Position numbers and translations under genes: made by a program
In this document: one piece after another, positions 44,901 to 59,900 of the stretch
Layout of the letters: every line of letters starts with the position of its first letter
Position numbering within the stretch: the first letter of the stretch is position 1
The notes under the pieces: model-generated
Seen by the model: the letters and a program-made list of their open reading frames with translations, nothing else
What the model was told of the DNA's origin: nothing
Database searches by the model: none
Source of the DNA: Hybos culiciformis
Taxonomy: Eukaryota; Arthropoda; Insecta; Diptera; Hybotidae
Length of the DNA stretch: 64,000 nucleotides
Assembly: GCA_964007475.1 (NCBI GenBank)
Contig: OZ023273.1
Coordinates: 143,937,308 to 144,001,307 of the forward strand
Reading direction: 5' to 3'

Positions 44901-47900
44901 ATAAAAATAACGACACAATATTCTTTTATAACTTTTTAGGTTCAATAACTTTTACTTTCACTAAGTAGTTATAAATAAATGTATATAAATAGTTAAAACA
45001 AATCTGATTTCTTGTTAAAAATTTGTTCAAAAATTAGAAAAAATAATATCCCAGCTCTTTCTTTTATTTTGGAAAATTATTATAAAACTCAGTTTCCGGT
45101 AGTTTTATACCTACCTACAAACATAATTCTAAATATGATCATATTGTCAAAAATAAACATAATTAAAAAAATGACAAACAAATTTTCTCACATTTGTTTT
45201 TAAACTGAATAATATGTACATAAGTTCTAGTTTAGGATCTTAATTAGTTCAACTGTTCAGGAATTTTCGTTCTAAATTTACGATGTTATAATTTATTTAT
45301 GAATAATATTTACAAAGATTTTTATACTTTCATTACTCATACGTGATTCAACATATTCTACTCAAACTGGCAAAGTATAACAATAAAAGAATAGTGTGCT
45401 AAAAAGAAGTGGTGAATTCTTTGTCGAAATTTTAGTAAGCCTTATTAAATTGATGTTTTGAAATAAAAAAAATTTAACTTCTCGATGATAAAAGGAAAAG
45501 CAGCAATGAAATTATACCACGTTAGTCTCATGAGAAAAAAAATGTTATGCAAACTTTTTCATCACATTTGATTTCATTTCCTTGTTACAAAATCTCATTA
45601 TTAATTCAGTTTCTTAAACCATTATTTTTACCTTCAAGACAAAAAAAAAAAAAAAAAATCATACCTTCTTATACGTTCTATCTAAACTCATGATAAATAA
45701 AAAACTTAAGTATTTTAAAAAGTTTTTCAATTTGTTAAAAACTTTCAATTTTTAGTTAAATGAGTTTTTGAATTCATTCAGGTGTATAAAATTTATTATT
45801 TTTTTACGCTTCTTATCACAAAATGTTTAATAATTTCATGATTTCATTATTAATAAAAAAATAAAAATCAGTATCTCATAAATGAAGTATAAAGCCCGTT
45901 TTAAATCTCAATTATATTTTCCAAATTTTTAATTTTAATATTTCTACGATACACCAATTTTCATTGAAATCTACTTTACCTTTCCTGTTCGATTCCTTGG
46001 GTACCGTGGAGGATTAAACATTTTTAAGCTCCTTCAATCTAGTCTGCTTATACATCAATTTATATATTCTTAAATCTCGAAAAAATATTTTCAACTCATA
46101 TAAATTTCTTATTTTTAGTTACACGAAAAATTTATCATCGGATAAGATCAATCTAAGCACATTCCGCGGCGAAGGAGAGTTGTCAAATTTACAATTAGAT
46201 GAAAATGTTTTAACTGAATTATTAGAGCTGCCGTCTTGGCTAAGATTAAAATCAGCATGGTGTAATCATGTATTGTTTCGAATAAGTTGGACTAAACTGA
46301 AAAGTGTTCCAATTACTCTGGTTAGTTTGTTTATCTTAAAAAAATTTTGTTTTTTACAAATAACTTAATTTTTTCCTTATTAGACATTAGATGAAGTTAA
46401 TATAGTAGTGGAAACCTGCGAAATGCATACAAGAGGACCTGATGGCGGTGGGACGACTAATAGTGGGTCAAATAGTGTACCAATAAGTAGCTTGCAAGCA
46501 CCTCAAGGGAAATACAGTTTTATTCATAAAATTGTAGATGGCATTACGATTATTGTAAATACAGTCAATGTGAAATTTTTAAGTCCTGCTTTTACAGCAT
46601 CAGTACAAATGTCTAGAATTCGAGTTGAATCAAAATCACCGAAATGGTTATCTGGTGATCTGCGAATAACTCGGCTAAAAGACCCACAAAAAGGTGTTAT
46701 ATTAATTTTTAAAGAATTGTCATGGCAGACGGTACGAATTGAAGCCAGTTCCACTAAGGATACCACGCTAACACCACTTCGTCTTTTAACTAATCAAGCT
46801 CGTTGTCGAATTACAATTCGAAAGCGCTTGAGTGATTGCAGTATATTAGCATCAAGGCTAGTTCTAATTTTAGACGATTTACTTTGGGTGCTGACTGATT
46901 CACAATTAAAAGCTGCCTTACATTTTGTGGACTCATTATCCGATTTGATAAAATTATCAACACAGAAAACTCAAAAAACTAAGGCACAAAAGAAAATAGA
47001 GGTAATTATTTTCCCAAATTAAATTTAAATTTTGAATTATATATAGATTAAATATTCCTAAATGATTAGTTCTAAAATGCAGTCTTAAAATTTTCAATTT
47101 TAAATCCAGTAGTGTTATGAATTCAAATATGAACATACGTACAACTTTATTTTATTACAAAAAAAAATTTATTCTGTATTTTCCTATTCCCTCATGATTT
47201 CATAATTTATTTTATTAGATTGTATGTAACTTAAAATAATTTCCTCCATAAGCTTAGATAAATTTTGTAATAATCGAAATCTGAAGACTTATTTCCAATA
47301 ACTATTTTACTTATTCTATGTAGAGTGAGTAAATTATATAATATGATCAGATTCTTGGCGTAAATGATTAGCTGGTATTAGTAATATTATTTATCACATT
47401 AATTTTAGACTTTACCTGAATATCAAGCACAAATGGCGCAGTCAACTCGAAATCAAGATTTCAGTAATTTGTCTTCAACCCAAAAACTGTTTAACGCTTT
47501 TGATGTTAGAGAAACATCATATCATTTTTTCAGTCAGAGAATAGATTTACATTTATGCGACGATGAAGGAGGTAAGAAAATATTTTTAAAAACCCTAGAT
47601 TTAAGAATTAATAAAAATAACCTAACAAACACAACAAATTTTCTTTTAAGATGGTCGATCAGCGCATCCTGATCTTAAGGATGGTGGTGCTTTACAAATT
47701 TCAATTCAAGCTTTTCAAATTGATTATTATCCTTATCATTTAGCTAAAGCAGATAGAGCTCATTGGGCAAAATATAAAGAAGCTGCAATTCCGCCTGCTA
47801 TGTGGTTGGAGCAATCTTTAAATTCATTTCGGGAAGCTGTACTTAGTTTATGTCAACCAAATCGCCCACCAACACATACGCCATTAGAACGAACTAGTGT

Positions 47901-50900
47901 ACCCGGATCACCGGGATCACCTGCATTTAATCAAAGTGGTTTAAATTCTGGTCAGTCAACTCCTAATAGCCAGCAGCAACAACAAACTGCCGCTAGTCGT
48001 TCAGTTTTACAGAATTTAGCCAAATTAATGAGTTGTTGTGTTATTTTAAGAATTGAAGATTTTACCTTATATCGTGTAACAACTTCGGGTAAAAAACAAA
48101 TGCCTAAAGAATTTATTGCAGGTAAATATTAATATTATAAAAGATTTTTTTTCTATTTTTTTTTTTTGACTAAATTTTGTAACAAGTTCGATAATTTGAG
48201 GATAAATGTCTAGAACTAACTAAACTAGTACATGATAATATTTTCATATTTAACTCTAATTTATTCGCTTGCTTAAGTCATCAAAAACTTGGCTGCAGGT
48301 AGTAAAAAGACAGTGATAATAATATGTGCTAGCTAACAAATGTATTTGAGTTAATAAAAAAAAAATTGTCATTAGGCTCCAGCTTCTTACTACATCTACA
48401 TTAATCAGTTATCTTTAAGCATTTTCTATCGGATTAAAATTTGTTTTATTTGTTTATTGGAAACTTGATCTGAGTTTTAAAGAAATTAATTTAAAGGCAT
48501 CTTTTGTAAGTTTTAAGTATATTACGTTGATTGCTTCAATGTGTGTTGTGTAAGAATAAAAATCCTCTTACCTATTTTTGTTTTAGGTTGAAACTACTGT
48601 TTTTACACAACATGTATAAAATAATTATTAATAATTTTGCAATTTATTTAAATGTACATATTTTTTTTTTATTTTGTTTTGCTTTAAACTTAATAAGCAC
48701 AACAAAAGCGGAAATCAAATAAGGCTTCAGGTGACAAAATTATATATTTTCATTCAAACAATAAATTTTGTTAAAAAGTTTTTTCAAAATTTGTAGTAAA
48801 CAATATTTTTTTTTCAGGTGATAAGGATAGATATTCATTTCCACCAGAAATGCCAATACTACATGCTGAATTCACATATTTTTATTATCCTGGAGATTTC
48901 ATATTTCCATGTAAGTATTTTTGATAATAAATATGGTACTTACCGCTATTCATAAAAAGTTTAATAAAGCTCTCGGTTTATGGCTATATGTCTCGTCGTC
49001 GGTGTAATAAAGTTAAATCATAAAATCGTATGAAAGGTAATCATCGACATTTAACGGAGTAAAATATATTTGTTGTTTTTTTTACACCTTTAAGTAGGTA
49101 GATGAGATAAATGAGGTAAATGCCCAAATTTATTTTATTTTCCATTGCAGTACCTCCGTCCAAAATATTTTGCTATATTAATCCGTTGCAAATTCATTTT
49201 GATTTATCATCTGTTCTGTGGTTTAATTCATTCGCAATAAATTTACATGAAAGTTTATTGCGAACCAGTGTTGTGAATACTAGTCCTACGATTGAATCTC
49301 CAAAATCAGCATCAGCTAATACAAGTGAAAGTTCCGAGCCTAGTTTAATGTATATGGATGTTAAAGTTGAAGCAATTATGCCAAGAATTGTTATTGAATC
49401 ACCATTGGATGCTCCAAATCAACGTGATAGACCAAAAGTAATGCAAATACAAATTGCAAGATTTGCATTAACAAATATTCGTGAAACAGGCTCATCAAGA
49501 GCTGATTTAGCACAAGCACTGCATTCTTTACAAGAGGGGAGCTTGGTATTTGGCAGTGGTTTTCCATCGACGCACGGAGATTTATGCATAGTGACTGATC
49601 GAATTTTATCACATGTTGCTGCAAGTGATGTTCAAACGAATATTGGTGGTGTTCAACTGGATGGTGAAAATGATTCTGCCATTAATCCAACAAATTTTGG
49701 TTTCGATTCGGAGCTAAACAATGTTATGAATGTTTCACGCTATACGACTTGGTGTGAGCCTAGAGATGTTTGGTGCATTAAATTAGATCCTATTTGGATA
49801 GACTTTACGGGTGCACGTTCACTTGGTTCCAATAAAACTATACCGTTTATTGATGCAGTTCCTATAACATTATGGTTGCACGGTTCTTCGAAGAACAACT
49901 TCGATAATGTAAGTACAGTTTTGAAACATTGATCTAAAATTTAAAATTTTATTATCTGTATTTGTTTGCAGATTCAAAAGATCATTACTGCTGATTGTCA
50001 CAATCCATTCAGGCGAGAATCAACTCAATCTGTCATAAATACAAAATCAGACTTAGGATCAAATTTTAAACCAACTAAAATTATGCCAACACCAAGTCCA
50101 GTAGCTGATCATTCAACTTCTGACAATGAAAATAAAGTAGCTGATATTCATTGTATTGCACATGTTTCTAATTTAGTCAGTGTACAAATAGATCATTATC
50201 AGTTTTTATTTTTATTGAGATTAGCTGAAGAAATGACTGAATTAACAACATTCTTAACAGTAGATACGGAACGAATTTTAGAAAAGGTACATATTTCGAT
50301 AATTTGTTAAAACTGATCATAGAATAGAAGAATATATTTTTTGGACCCAATTTTATAAATTTAACACATGCAAGCAGTTATCTAAAGAGCTTACTGAGCT
50401 GCTCAATAAAAAAAAATATTTTTCGATTATATCGTGGTTCATTCAAATTTCGTGATTGGACCTATTTTTTTTTTATATCGTAACGCTTAAAATTGCTATA
50501 TGCGAGCTAATCAAGTTTTTAATATGTGATGAACAATTAAACATAATAACTACGTGAGGTTCATTCGAATTTTGACAGTTTGATTCTATGATCACAAAAA
50601 ATGTCAAGAAAACATATTTTTAGAATATTTAATGTTAATTTAATTAATTTTTAGCAAAATAATAACAAATCATTAATATTTGGTTGTGTTGTACCTCAAC
50701 TTGAGGTTACTTTAATAATGCCGTCAGTTACTCCTGGTAAGGAATCTTCTGGATGTGATGCTGAAAGTGTTATTCTGCCAGATTCTGCTAGTTTGGGTGA
50801 TGATTTACACATAAATAGTAAGAGTTATTTAGATGAGCTTTTTTTTATCATTTCGTTTTTAAACCTAAATATTCGCGAGAACATCACAAAAAAAATTCTT

Positions 50901-53900
50901 TTACTCATTACATTAATTAAATCATATGGAAAAAATAAAATAATTAATTTTTTTTATAGTCAGGATGAAATTTATAAAATACTTTTCAAATATGGTTTCA
51001 AAAGGAGTTTGTTTATAATATGAAAATATTTTAAATTTTTTAGTTGGAATGAATTAAATTGTGATCACATTGATAATATGAAATACTTTCAGACCAGTAT
51101 TCTTACAATATTGGATCAAATATTTCGACCCAGAATTATGGTTGAATTTTTCTTTAAATCAATTATGATTATAAATTTCATAAGAAAAAACTTCAGGATT
51201 ATGAATTTCAATTTATCTATATTTAACAATTATATTTTTGATTTGCAAATATATGTTTTAGAAGTAGATAAAATATTTTGCTTGGAAATAATAATTAATT
51301 TGAAAGAAAATCTTTCGCTTGAAAAAATTAAAACTATGTTACCTATAGTTTCATTAAATGTAATTTATTATAATTAGAATCAAAAAATTAGTTCTATTTA
51401 TATTAGTATAATTGTTTTTTAAATTTATGTCCGATCTTACATAATGATTAAAACCGAGTCTGCGAGTTCAAAAATTGTATAAAATTAGAAATGTATTGCT
51501 TGAGTGATAAATTTTGATTAAATTTTTGAAAGAAACTCTTAAAAAAATTAAACGTTAGCCGAATTTTTAACTGCGTTTGCAAAGAAATACTTATTTTCTT
51601 TTTCCCTTAAATGATGATTCAAATACTTTCGAAAAAATGAAAAATTGTGAAAAACAAAAAATAAACTAATAAGCTAATAATATAAGATTAATAGTACCTA
51701 CTCCACATATATTACTCTAGTTCATATTCGACTCATTGATGATATTAGTTAATAGCATTAAATAAGGTGATTGTACAACTTAAATAAACTCGTGACAAGG
51801 TTTGGACATGAAACACGAATAAATTAATTGATCACCGATCAATCATTTTTTATTACAGCGCAAGAATCAAGTACATATTATGTTGACAAAAACTTTTTAT
51901 TAAAGAAGTAAAAATGTTTTTCTTTTCCTAAAATTTCAAAATTTATATATTTTTTATAGCATCATGTTCCTTTATATGCATATAATTTTTTCTGTAATAA
52001 AAATAGGAATTACGGCATATGATAGTTTTAATGGATTTCCTTGATTGAAATTAGCATGCGCATGTAGTTATTTTTTAAATAGATTTCTATCATTTATCAA
52101 TCAAAAAGTTAATAGGATTTATTATTTTTAACTCAAAACAGGTACGAATACTACTTGGCCACAGTCTTTAGATCATTTAAAAAATACAAATGCATTTAGT
52201 AGTGCAGATACTCCATCACCAATAACTAATGAACCACCATATGATAATAATAATGGAACACATGTTTCCAATCCAAATCCTAGAGGGTAAATTATGTTTC
52301 AAATATTTTCAAAAAATGTTTAATTTTTGAAAAATATAAATTTTTAATAATTTTCTGATATACATAGTTATAATGTTCAAATTCAAAATACTCCAACTAT
52401 GGCATCATCTATAACAAGTCAAGCTAGCTCTCGACCGGACACTGGAATATTTTCACAGTCTCACCAATCTTCAGGAGGAACAACTTCTGCCAAAATTATT
52501 AGCAATAAATCTAGGAATTCTATTACTGATAACACTATATCCAAAGAATTAAACTCAGGTAAATAAATATTTTAATTAATATTTATAAATATTATAGTAC
52601 CTACATTTTTAAAAAAAGAATAATTTTTGACATTTAAGAAAAGACAATTAATTTATTTTAAGGTATTTTTATTTTTATTAGATTTGCACATTTTTATAAT
52701 TATTTTTTTAATGCCGACGAAGAATAGGTCTAAAATGTGTTTCGTGTTCAAGACTTAATTATTTTAATAGTATAGGAGCATATTTTCAAATTTTACTTCA
52801 ATACAAGTAAAAAAAAGAATATATGACAGATTTTTAGTTTAAAAAAAAAAACCTCTAGAGATGAAAATATTTTTGTGGTGGAAAATTCGTTGTAATGAGG
52901 GTTTATAATGTTTTGTATTTTTGGATTTTAAAATATTTGTCTTTCTCAGGTTTTATGTCAATGAAAAAAGGATTCAACAGTTTTATGACATCTATTGATT
53001 CAGCAATCAAGTCGACAAATGTGAATGATGATGCAAGTGATACTTTTTCAATTTATAGTGACATTAGTTCAGATTCAGAAAATTTTGCAATTATTATGGG
53101 TGATGACAAAACCACGGAATGTATTGATGTGATGTTCAAGTAAGTTGTTCGTAATAATTTCTTTTATTTTATAATTGAAAAATTATTTATTTCCATGTAG
53201 GCTTAATCCATTCACTAATGATTCAAATTTAAAAGCGTCACCAGTTGAAGTTGCCAGTGAAGTATATGAGGAGCCTACAAATTATAAAACAAATATGTCC
53301 TCACCATCAGAACCATCTGAAGGCAGCTGCTGGCGAAGGAGAGACTTGGTATCAATGGCTACTTTTCGGTAAATGTTTGTTATACTCTAAAAAATATGTA
53401 AGAACCTTAATTTTGAACTTATTACCCACAATTTTACCTATCAATTTGTAAAAAAGTAACTAAATCTGATTAGTGTTTCTTTCCCTTAATTATAATTAAA
53501 TTATTTTTTAAGTTCCTTCAAATATGAAAATATATTTTAGCTTAACTACTTTGGAAATTATTAAGCAAGCCGAAGGATATAAATCTTCATTAAAACTTCA
53601 AGTATCTGCAATAAATAGTGATGAATGTAGCGCCATTCCATGGGATGAACTTCAGGTATTAAATTTTTTTCATTCACAACTTATAAAACACATTTTACTC
53701 CTTAATTTAAAATTTAATTTAAATTGATCATAAAATCATCATATTGATTGCTTTTGATATTTTTTCTTTTTAAAATTCTCTTTAAAAAGGGAATAAACAG
53801 TGATGAAAACTTTTGACAGTCAATATTTTGATAATTTCTTTAGCTTTTGATTTTTCTAAAAATCTCAATGTCGTAAATTTCAGAAAAAGGATCATATTTC

Positions 53901-56900
53901 CAAATGTTTGCTTTTTTTAAAGTCTTTTTAATTTCTATTTATTTTATTTTCGATTTAGTTTGAATTACTAACATAATTATGTTTTTATCGCTTTTGATCT
54001 TAATTTTTTATATACTTATATGTACTTGTACATATATTATTTACAGAAAAAAGTATCTGAATATAATAATGTATATTACAAAAACATATTATTCAACTTC
54101 CTGTGTTAATTATTCAAATTTGAAATAAATAAATAAAATTTTGTGTAATTATTAGGTTCTAACTTTTATTGTACATAATAGTTTCTAATTTTAATAGATT
54201 AATCCAATTATATTTTGGATTTCAGTTAGTTCAGTTATAGGTATTTAAAGTGAAGTATGCTCAAACTACGATTATAAAATTAAAGAAACTTATATTTCCC
54301 GCAGTTATTTTTACCGTAGCTCTGTAAAAAAAGTATTTACTAATGTAAAAATTCAAGTATTTTAAAATAAGTTTCTGAGAATTTTTGATACTTCAGTAAA
54401 TATTTAACTTATGTATTTTTAACTTATTTATAACTTTGAAGAACTGTCATAATAAGACTCTAGTCGATTTTATATATTTCTTAATAATAGATCAATGAAA
54501 AGAGCCTTCTTCATATTTTTTTAAGTAATTCATCGTATGTACCATATTCGCTTAGTAATTTTTTTTATTATTTTTTTAAACAAAATTCGACGTTGAAAAT
54601 TTTTGAGATATTTGATTTCAAATTTCTGTATATTTTAAATTCGACATTGAAATTTATAATTTTTAATTTGGTATATTGCTCATGTCATATCAATATCTGC
54701 TATCTTTAATTTTTTTATTATATATATTTTTTTTTGAATTTATACATATTTACATAATAATTATTTTGCGAAGTAAAAGAAAATTCGTCTTTTTTGTTCA
54801 GATGACACAATTATTGTTTAATTTTGTCAAAATTAATACTAATATTTTTACTTCAACTGTTTTATTTTGGAAATTTGTTATTTTAGCGTTAATTTCAAAT
54901 AAAACTAAATTATTTTAATGAAAAATGGATTTAATTGATTTAACAAAGGGTTATGTCATAAGTGAAACAAATTATTTAATATAATTTTCACAATTTTTAA
55001 AGAAATAAAATTTATCCTGGTCGTCGTTTATTATTCAACAGAAATGTGTAAAAAAAATTTGACTAGCTTCCACTTATATATAAACCAAATAATATTTTCA
55101 TCATTATCGTAAAATAATGAACTACTTAATCATGCAAGTTCACTGTGAAGTATTATTTGTTTGTAATTCTATTTCGATGAAACTCAAGTATTACTTCAAA
55201 GTGATTAGAGTATGTATAATAGGTATAGATTTTTTCGAAAAATTTCAAAGTAAGTTAATTAAATTTTATTAAGGCATAACACCCAATTTTAACGCTAATT
55301 TAAGATATTTTTTATTCTTGATGATTTTATGGTATTAATTCGTTATATAGTGAAATTTTATCAATTTTTAGAAATTCAATGCATATTTATTTATTGATAG
55401 TATATTGAGAGCACATGAATGATATACCTTGTTTCTTATTAATTATAAAATAAAAAAAAAAATTATAATATTATATACATATACATAATTTGTTTAAAAT
55501 AATGTTAATGTGTCGCTATATATATATTCAAAAATTTATTATTATTTTTTTTTGCATGTTTCTTCTTTCTTCTATTTTTAAACAAAAAAAACAATATCAA
55601 ATACTAAAAAACTACTGTAATTTTGTAATGGAAATAATTATAAAAAAAATTGTTATACTAAAAATTCAAAAATTTCAAAATCGTATTTAAAAAAAAAAAA
55701 AAAAATTTGTTATCAATAATATTATTGTTATCAATAATTCAAATATATAAAAACACTATAAAAATAAAGACTGTCCACCAATCAACAAAGGTACATGTAA
55801 CTGATTTATTTTAAATTTGTTGAATATTAGTTACTTAGTTATTTTTTTTTTTTTTCATTCATTTTAATTATTTATTTCTATAAAGAATATAATATGATTT
55901 TATTTCAACATTATGATTTAAAAATAATTAAATTCCAACAAAGAAGTTGTAGTTAATTTCTGAATATTTGATTTTAAAAATTTATGTTTTTGAAAAACAA
56001 AACCTATTAACAGCTGTTTGTGCTATTTTATTTTTATTATTAGGAAAATAATTTTAAGTTTTTTTTACGAGGAATACTAAATTTTAATGTTTTTATTTGC
56101 TGCTTCAATGTTATAAAAGAAAGTTATAATTTATTTTGGCACATGGGCAGAATATTTTTCAACAATCAAACATTTTTTTTTAGTTCTCACAACGTATTGA
56201 GAACTTGAAATTTAGGTTGAATATCAACAAAATCTTAATTAAAAACAATTAAGGATTCAATATATAAGGCCAAAAATTAAATAAATATATATAAATGAAA
56301 AATTCAAAACATATAATAAATATAAAATTATATAATTTTTAAATATTATTTGTGAAATACATAGTTTTCCAAATTTTGCATATCGTTATCATAATAGGGA
56401 CCAAAACGAAGAAGTTAGTAAGTGCTTTCAGAAGTTTAACTTATGTACATAAACGCTCATATGCCATTTTCTTTTAATTTCTTTGTTAAAAAAAAAGAAG
56501 TAAATGTTTAATTTTGCATGACAGATTCATTTACTCTGTACATACACTATGATAATAAACTATAAGATGCTCTTATTTTCGTGAAGTCGTTGATAAATTT
56601 TCCAGTCAGGAAACAGCATAAGTTGGGATTCAAAACATAAATATTCAATCTTGCTGGTAATGTCCTGTTTTGATAATGATTATTTTTTGCAATGCAAACG
56701 ATAAAGTTGTATAAATCTGGAGTTTACACACTAAAATCATTCGACTCCAAAGATAAAGTTCCTATTTTAAAAAATAAAGCAAAAATAAAGAGGAAAAGTA
56801 CAATACACTACCAATCTATCAATTAAAGAGTTAGACAAAGCTTAAAAACAGTGAAATTTTTTTTTCTTTACCAATTCTTATTCTTTTAAAATACTCCCGT

Positions 56901-59900
56901 TAATAGGTTTGGTTTCTTAAAAAACAGAACAATATTGTTACCGCTTATCTTCAAATTTTAATTTAAGTTTTTAATATTATTTAAATTAGAGAAAATACAC
57001 AATTTTTTATTGGCTATTAAGTTTTGTTTACACTTTATTGGCTACACCACCTAGTTTTATTTTTTATGTTTTTATACACCAATATTAAAAACATATTTTT
57101 ATTGAAATTTATAAATATTTTTTAACTTAATCTAATATTTTGTTTCAACATTTTATTTCAACAAATAGTTTAATGAAAAAAATAAATATTAAATTATTAC
57201 AAACAAATTTATTGGTAAACCCCTTAAAAAATAAACAGTCATAAAAATGAGTCACACTCACAATATTCTTTCAAAAATATAAATAAAATGTTTCTGCAAA
57301 TTACTTTAATTATTTTAAACTTATTAATGGAAAATTATCAAGACGGTTTTTTGAAATCATTAATTATTATCACACCTGGAGGATTATTAATTAGATACAA
57401 CTACATACATCTACATTCTACATGATACGAAACGAAGAATAAAAAAGAAAATATTTCCCATTTAAAATGAAATGAAAGAAACTTGTATTCGTTTCTTAAA
57501 ATTTATTAAATCCAGTTGAATTATATTTATATGCTGAGTATTTCAAACGGAATCAAGTAAATATTAAATTAAGACTATTTATCAGTCGTTTCAAAATGAA
57601 TTCATCGAGCTTTCCATTAATAGCAGCCTCACTATCAAGTGGAAGAGAAATTACAGATGTGATTTTTAAAAAAAAATTACATGCTTAATTTTGTTTATAA
57701 GTTAGCAAAATTGTAATTCTTCTTGGTGGTCGTATTTCTATTTTTTTGTAACACTGAAACTGCAGCATTTAGACAAGTGTGGATCAGAAGCAAATAAAAT
57801 AATGCTATCAAACAATATTTAAACAAAGAGAACAATGGAATTAGATGAGAGAACTAGTTAAGAAAAATAATTTTTTTTATATCATCATGTGGAGCTGAAA
57901 CATTGTTTTTTAAATGGCACATGGTTGAAGGATAATCGTTATCGTTTATTGAAAAACTTATCAATATCTTAAAAATGATTCATTTATAAAATAATTTTAA
58001 GAAAATTTATATCTCTTCTTAAATCCATAGTTTCTATTTCCTAAAATTTCTCAATTGATTGCCACCCTTTAAAAAAAATGTATATTTAATTTGAAGCACC
58101 AGCACAAAAACTTTTTATTTAAAATTTTTAATTTTTGTAACTTGATGTGATCTAATTTTTTTAAAAGTCATATTTCAATAAGCATGTTTTTTGTATTTTG
58201 ATCTTGATTTTTAGTTTTAAAATTAATGTTCGAAAATAAATTTTCTTCTCCGATTATCAAACTAAAGCTGATAGTTTGTTTACTGCATTTTAAATTACAG
58301 AAGTTCACAAGAAGAATTGAAACAAAGAGAGAAGCGTTTGAACGAATTTAAATAAAAAAATTTTAATTTACTAAAAAAAATAATTTATTCAAACAAAATC
58401 TAATTAAAAATTTATATTGTTGTGTCATAAAACGCTTTTTAAAACCAACATATTAATATTCTATTCCTATTACTGCATTTGAGAAAAATTAAATTATTTA
58501 TTGTTTTGCACTGTGTCAAAAATAATTATTCAGTTTAGACTTCAATATTAAATATATAGCAAAGGAATAGACAAGCATAGGATAAAAAAGTATATATAGC
58601 AAAGGAATAGACAAGCATAGGATAAAAAAATGTAAAGATCTGGAACTAATTGGCAGCAACTTTGATTTGTATTACTGGAGAACTAGTAGCAGAGATGATA
58701 AAATATTAATTGGCTTATTGGATGTATTTTTTTTATTTTCCATCATTTTTCAAAAATGTTGAAAAAAAAAATCTTTTTAATTATCTAATCAAATGGTTTG
58801 TTGATGTATACTGAGTACAAAATAAAATGAACATACCAGAACGTCCATTTTTTTCTTAAAAAAAAAATCAATCCATTTTTAGCAAGCAATGCGACATCTC
58901 ATACTTTATTATCTCTGCTACTAATTAATAAAAATACTGAAATTATTTAAGTTGTAGACAATTATCTGAAAAACTGTCGTGTTAAGCAAAAGCAAAAGAA
59001 CAAATAGAAAATTCTTCAGTACAAAAATATCTGCTAGGAGAGAAATTGAACAAAAAAGAAATTACTATGCAAGAATAAAAAACTGAATAAAAATAAACAG
59101 CTAAAAATTTTTCAGAGAAAATTTGAAGCACGTTGTCGTGGATGGAACTTAGCACCCTACAATCCAGAAGCACCACCGACATTTCAATTAAGGTTAGAGG
59201 AAATTTTGAAACCACCCGATCCCACGTTAGAAATTCATGACAGCAAAATTATTAACAGGTTGTTATTTTAATATACATATTCAATTTTAAAATTCAATTA
59301 GGTAATATTTATTATTATATTTCAGTTGGTTTACTCATCACGCAGATATTAGAGTGAAAGATGTGAATATGGACTTAAATATGAGTACTGTGATTGGTTT
59401 GGCTGATTTAATCGAAGATGAAATTATAACACCTCCATTACCATTAAACGTAAATATTTGCAAAAAAAAAAACAAAAAAAAATTTAATTTAATCTTGTTT
59501 ACCCAATATTTATTTAAAAATTTATTTTTCTGTGCCAAGAACTCAAATATATTTATATATTATATGAATCGGATGTACATATATTTTTTTAACTTTTAAA
59601 ACAAAACATTCATTACATAATCACCATTTTTAATTTTTAAAATTAGATATTATTGGAAGCAGTAAAACTTAATTTAATTGAAGATAGACCACCGGTTAAT
59701 ATAACATCGCCAGGACCGATACCTATAAACTTATCTATTGGAAAAATGATAATTAAAAGAGATCAAACAGGATTATTACATATTCAACCCGTTACTGATA
59801 AAAATGAAGCTAAAGATAATGGTGATTTTTTAATTTATTAAAAATTTACTAATTAATATTCAATATTTAATTTTTTAACTTTGAATTCTTAGAACACCAC

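Larger units (their letters stand above)
41979..46118 (+). other. 4.1-kb first intron of BLTP3
   Basis: Donor GTATTT (non-standard at +4 to +6) after the 44-nt coding part of exon 1; acceptor TTTTAG at 46118. AT-rich, no internal gene. It contains a perfect 14-bp-stem palindrome (42974-43004) and two stretches resembling a dispersed repeat (44205-44275 and 45950-46080). Confidence 0.85.
53656..59115 (+). other. 5.5-kb intron 14 of BLTP3
   Basis: Donor GTATTA after ...WDELQ and acceptor TTTCAG before RKFEARCRGW, both phase 0. No additional exon is visible; AT-rich open frames at 54676-54918 and 55490-55690 lack coding character. The 3' end carries a 40-bp duplication (58552-58631) and a MITE (58686-58921). 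Confidence 0.8.

Noticed and set aside
48727..48737. Alternative acceptor for BLTP3 exon 6 (TTCAGGTGACAAA)
   Set aside because: It resembles the true acceptor at 48817 but the following sequence does not encode family-conserved residues. The 48818 start gives GDKDRYSFPPEMP in frame.
51078..51377. 99-codon plus-strand frame in BLTP3 intron 9
   Set aside because: Ile/Phe/Asn-rich composition expected of AT-rich DNA; no splice partner and no domain.
54676..55690. Hydrophobic frames in BLTP3 intron 14
   Set aside because: T-rich strand yields Phe/Leu runs by chance; the flanking exons join in frame without them.
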